DNA of 14,511 nucleotides, from the NCBI GenBank assembly GCA_008501785.1, contig QQUD01000351.1:1-14511 (forward strand). The letters run 5' to 3'. Shown here piece by piece: positions 14,126-14,511 of the stretch. The stretch's first letter is position 1. The number at the start of each line of letters is the position of its first letter. Position numbers and translations under genes: made by a program. The stretch comes from Chloroflexota bacterium (GTDB taxonomy: Bacteria > Chloroflexota > Anaerolineae > Promineifilales > Promineifilaceae). Under the pieces are notes generated by a model. That model made no database searches and was not told the DNA's origin. It was given only the letters and a program-made list of their open reading frames with translations.

Positions 14126-14511
14126 TTAATTATTCTCAATTGGGTGGGCAACGACGATGACACGATGGGAATTGTCGGTGTAGGGCCAGCAGGTGATGAG
14201 GGTGATGCGTTCATCATCTGTGGTTCCGATCCATTTTGCATTTTCTTGACGAACGGTAAGCGGTTGATCGCGTTCTTCCAAGATTAATACATCTGTAACC
14301 TTGTATGCGAATGATGTTTCTTTATCATCAATAAAGATTTGATCGCCTTCGGTGAGATCGACTAAATCTCGAAAAACTTCACCATGAATGTTGTGGTGGC
14401 CGTTCAGAACTGTATTTCCGTTTTGGCCAAGGCGGGCGCTGGTATTGTGCCATCCGGCCAAGAATTTGGCAGGAACCATCCATTGAAAGTATGTGTTGTC
14501 TTCAATTTCGA
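14126..14511 (-). CDS. Sortase, class D/E-like, 5' end beyond the window
   Basis: This is the C-terminal 128 codons of a sortase transpeptidase. The frame is open to the window edge, and the residues before the first ATG in view (14479) continue the fold (DNTYFQWMVPAKFLAGWH), so that ATG is internal and the true start lies outside. Catalytic elements are the histidine in NGHHNIHGEVF, the cysteine in TLITCWP and the arginine in SHRVIVVA, all in family order; GEVFRDLVDLTEGDQIFI is the usual strand after the His loop. Sortases anchor LPxTG-like proteins to the cell surface from the outer face of the membrane; the N-terminal membrane anchor would be in the missing part. The LPESG protein encoded 16 nt downstream is the obvious substrate. 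The exact class cannot be settled from this fragment. Confidence 0.9.
   Translation of the reverse strand, partial: EIEDNTYFQWMVPAKFLAGWHNTSARLGQNGNTVLNGHHNIHGEVFRDLVDLTEGDQIFIDDKETSFAYKVTDVLILEERDQPLTVRQENAKWIGTTDDERITLITCWPYTDNSHRVIVVAHPIENN

Noticed and set aside
14126..14479. Complete short sortase starting at ATG 14479
   Set aside because: The frame stays open to the window edge and the upstream residues continue the sortase fold, so the gene is cut by the window rather than complete.
1..14511. CRISPR array, tRNA or rRNA
   Set aside because: The repeats present are inverted pairs or the short CTCTGTG run, without regular 25-40 nt repeats and spacers; no cloverleaf or rRNA-like stretch was recognised.

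Overview
The window reads like accessory-rich chromosome of a free-living bacterium, most likely a member of the Chloroflexota (Anaerolineae/Caldilineae side). The grounds are indirect: a CpaE/TadZ-type ATPase fused to a receiver domain inside a hybrid-kinase operon, a sortase paired with a small LPxSG-anchored surface protein, and many dispersed palindromic repeats. No rRNA, tRNA or marker gene is present, so the assignment is an inference. The 8-bp palindrome ACGGCCGT occurs six times, against about 0.2 expected by chance, and looks like a genome-wide signature motif.

Left part (1-3617, + strand). After a nested palindromic repeat (1-156) and a run of helically phased CTCTGTG repeats comes a small catabolic cassette: a tartrate/D-malate dehydrogenase-type beta-decarboxylating dehydrogenase (240-1298), a methylmalonyl-CoA epimerase-like VOC protein (1351-1752), a GntR/FadR-type regulator (1911-2594) and a xylose-isomerase-like TIM-barrel isomerase/epimerase (2637-3617). 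A promoter covered by a striking operator, three GTATAC-type units at an exact 8-bp pitch, precedes the regulator. The set probably handles a small sugar acid or hydroxy acid; the substrate cannot be read from the sequence.

Gene-poor spacer (3618-4263). It contains a terminator-like hairpin for the minus-strand operon and an element of about 208 bp with 30-bp inverted repeats that enclose four short hairpins.

Centre (4264-12160, - strand). Five genes in transcription order: a short InsA-like zinc-ribbon/HTH protein, a receiver-CpaE-like ATPase whose start overlaps the end of the HTH gene, a stand-alone HPt protein, a 1278-residue hybrid kinase (GAF-GAF-GAF-PAS-HisKA-HATPase-REC-REC) and a 651-residue hybrid kinase (PAS-HisKA-HATPase-pseudoREC-REC). 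Together they form a complete phosphorelay: kinase to REC to HPt, with the receiver-ATPase as the likely output. None has a membrane segment, so it should act in the cytoplasm.

Right part (12333-14511). A quinone-oxidoreductase-like MDR protein (+) with a terminator overlapping its stop codon, a 105-bp dispersed palindrome, and then on the minus strand a sortase, cut by the window edge, followed after 16 nt by its probable substrate, a secreted protein with an LPESG sorting signal.
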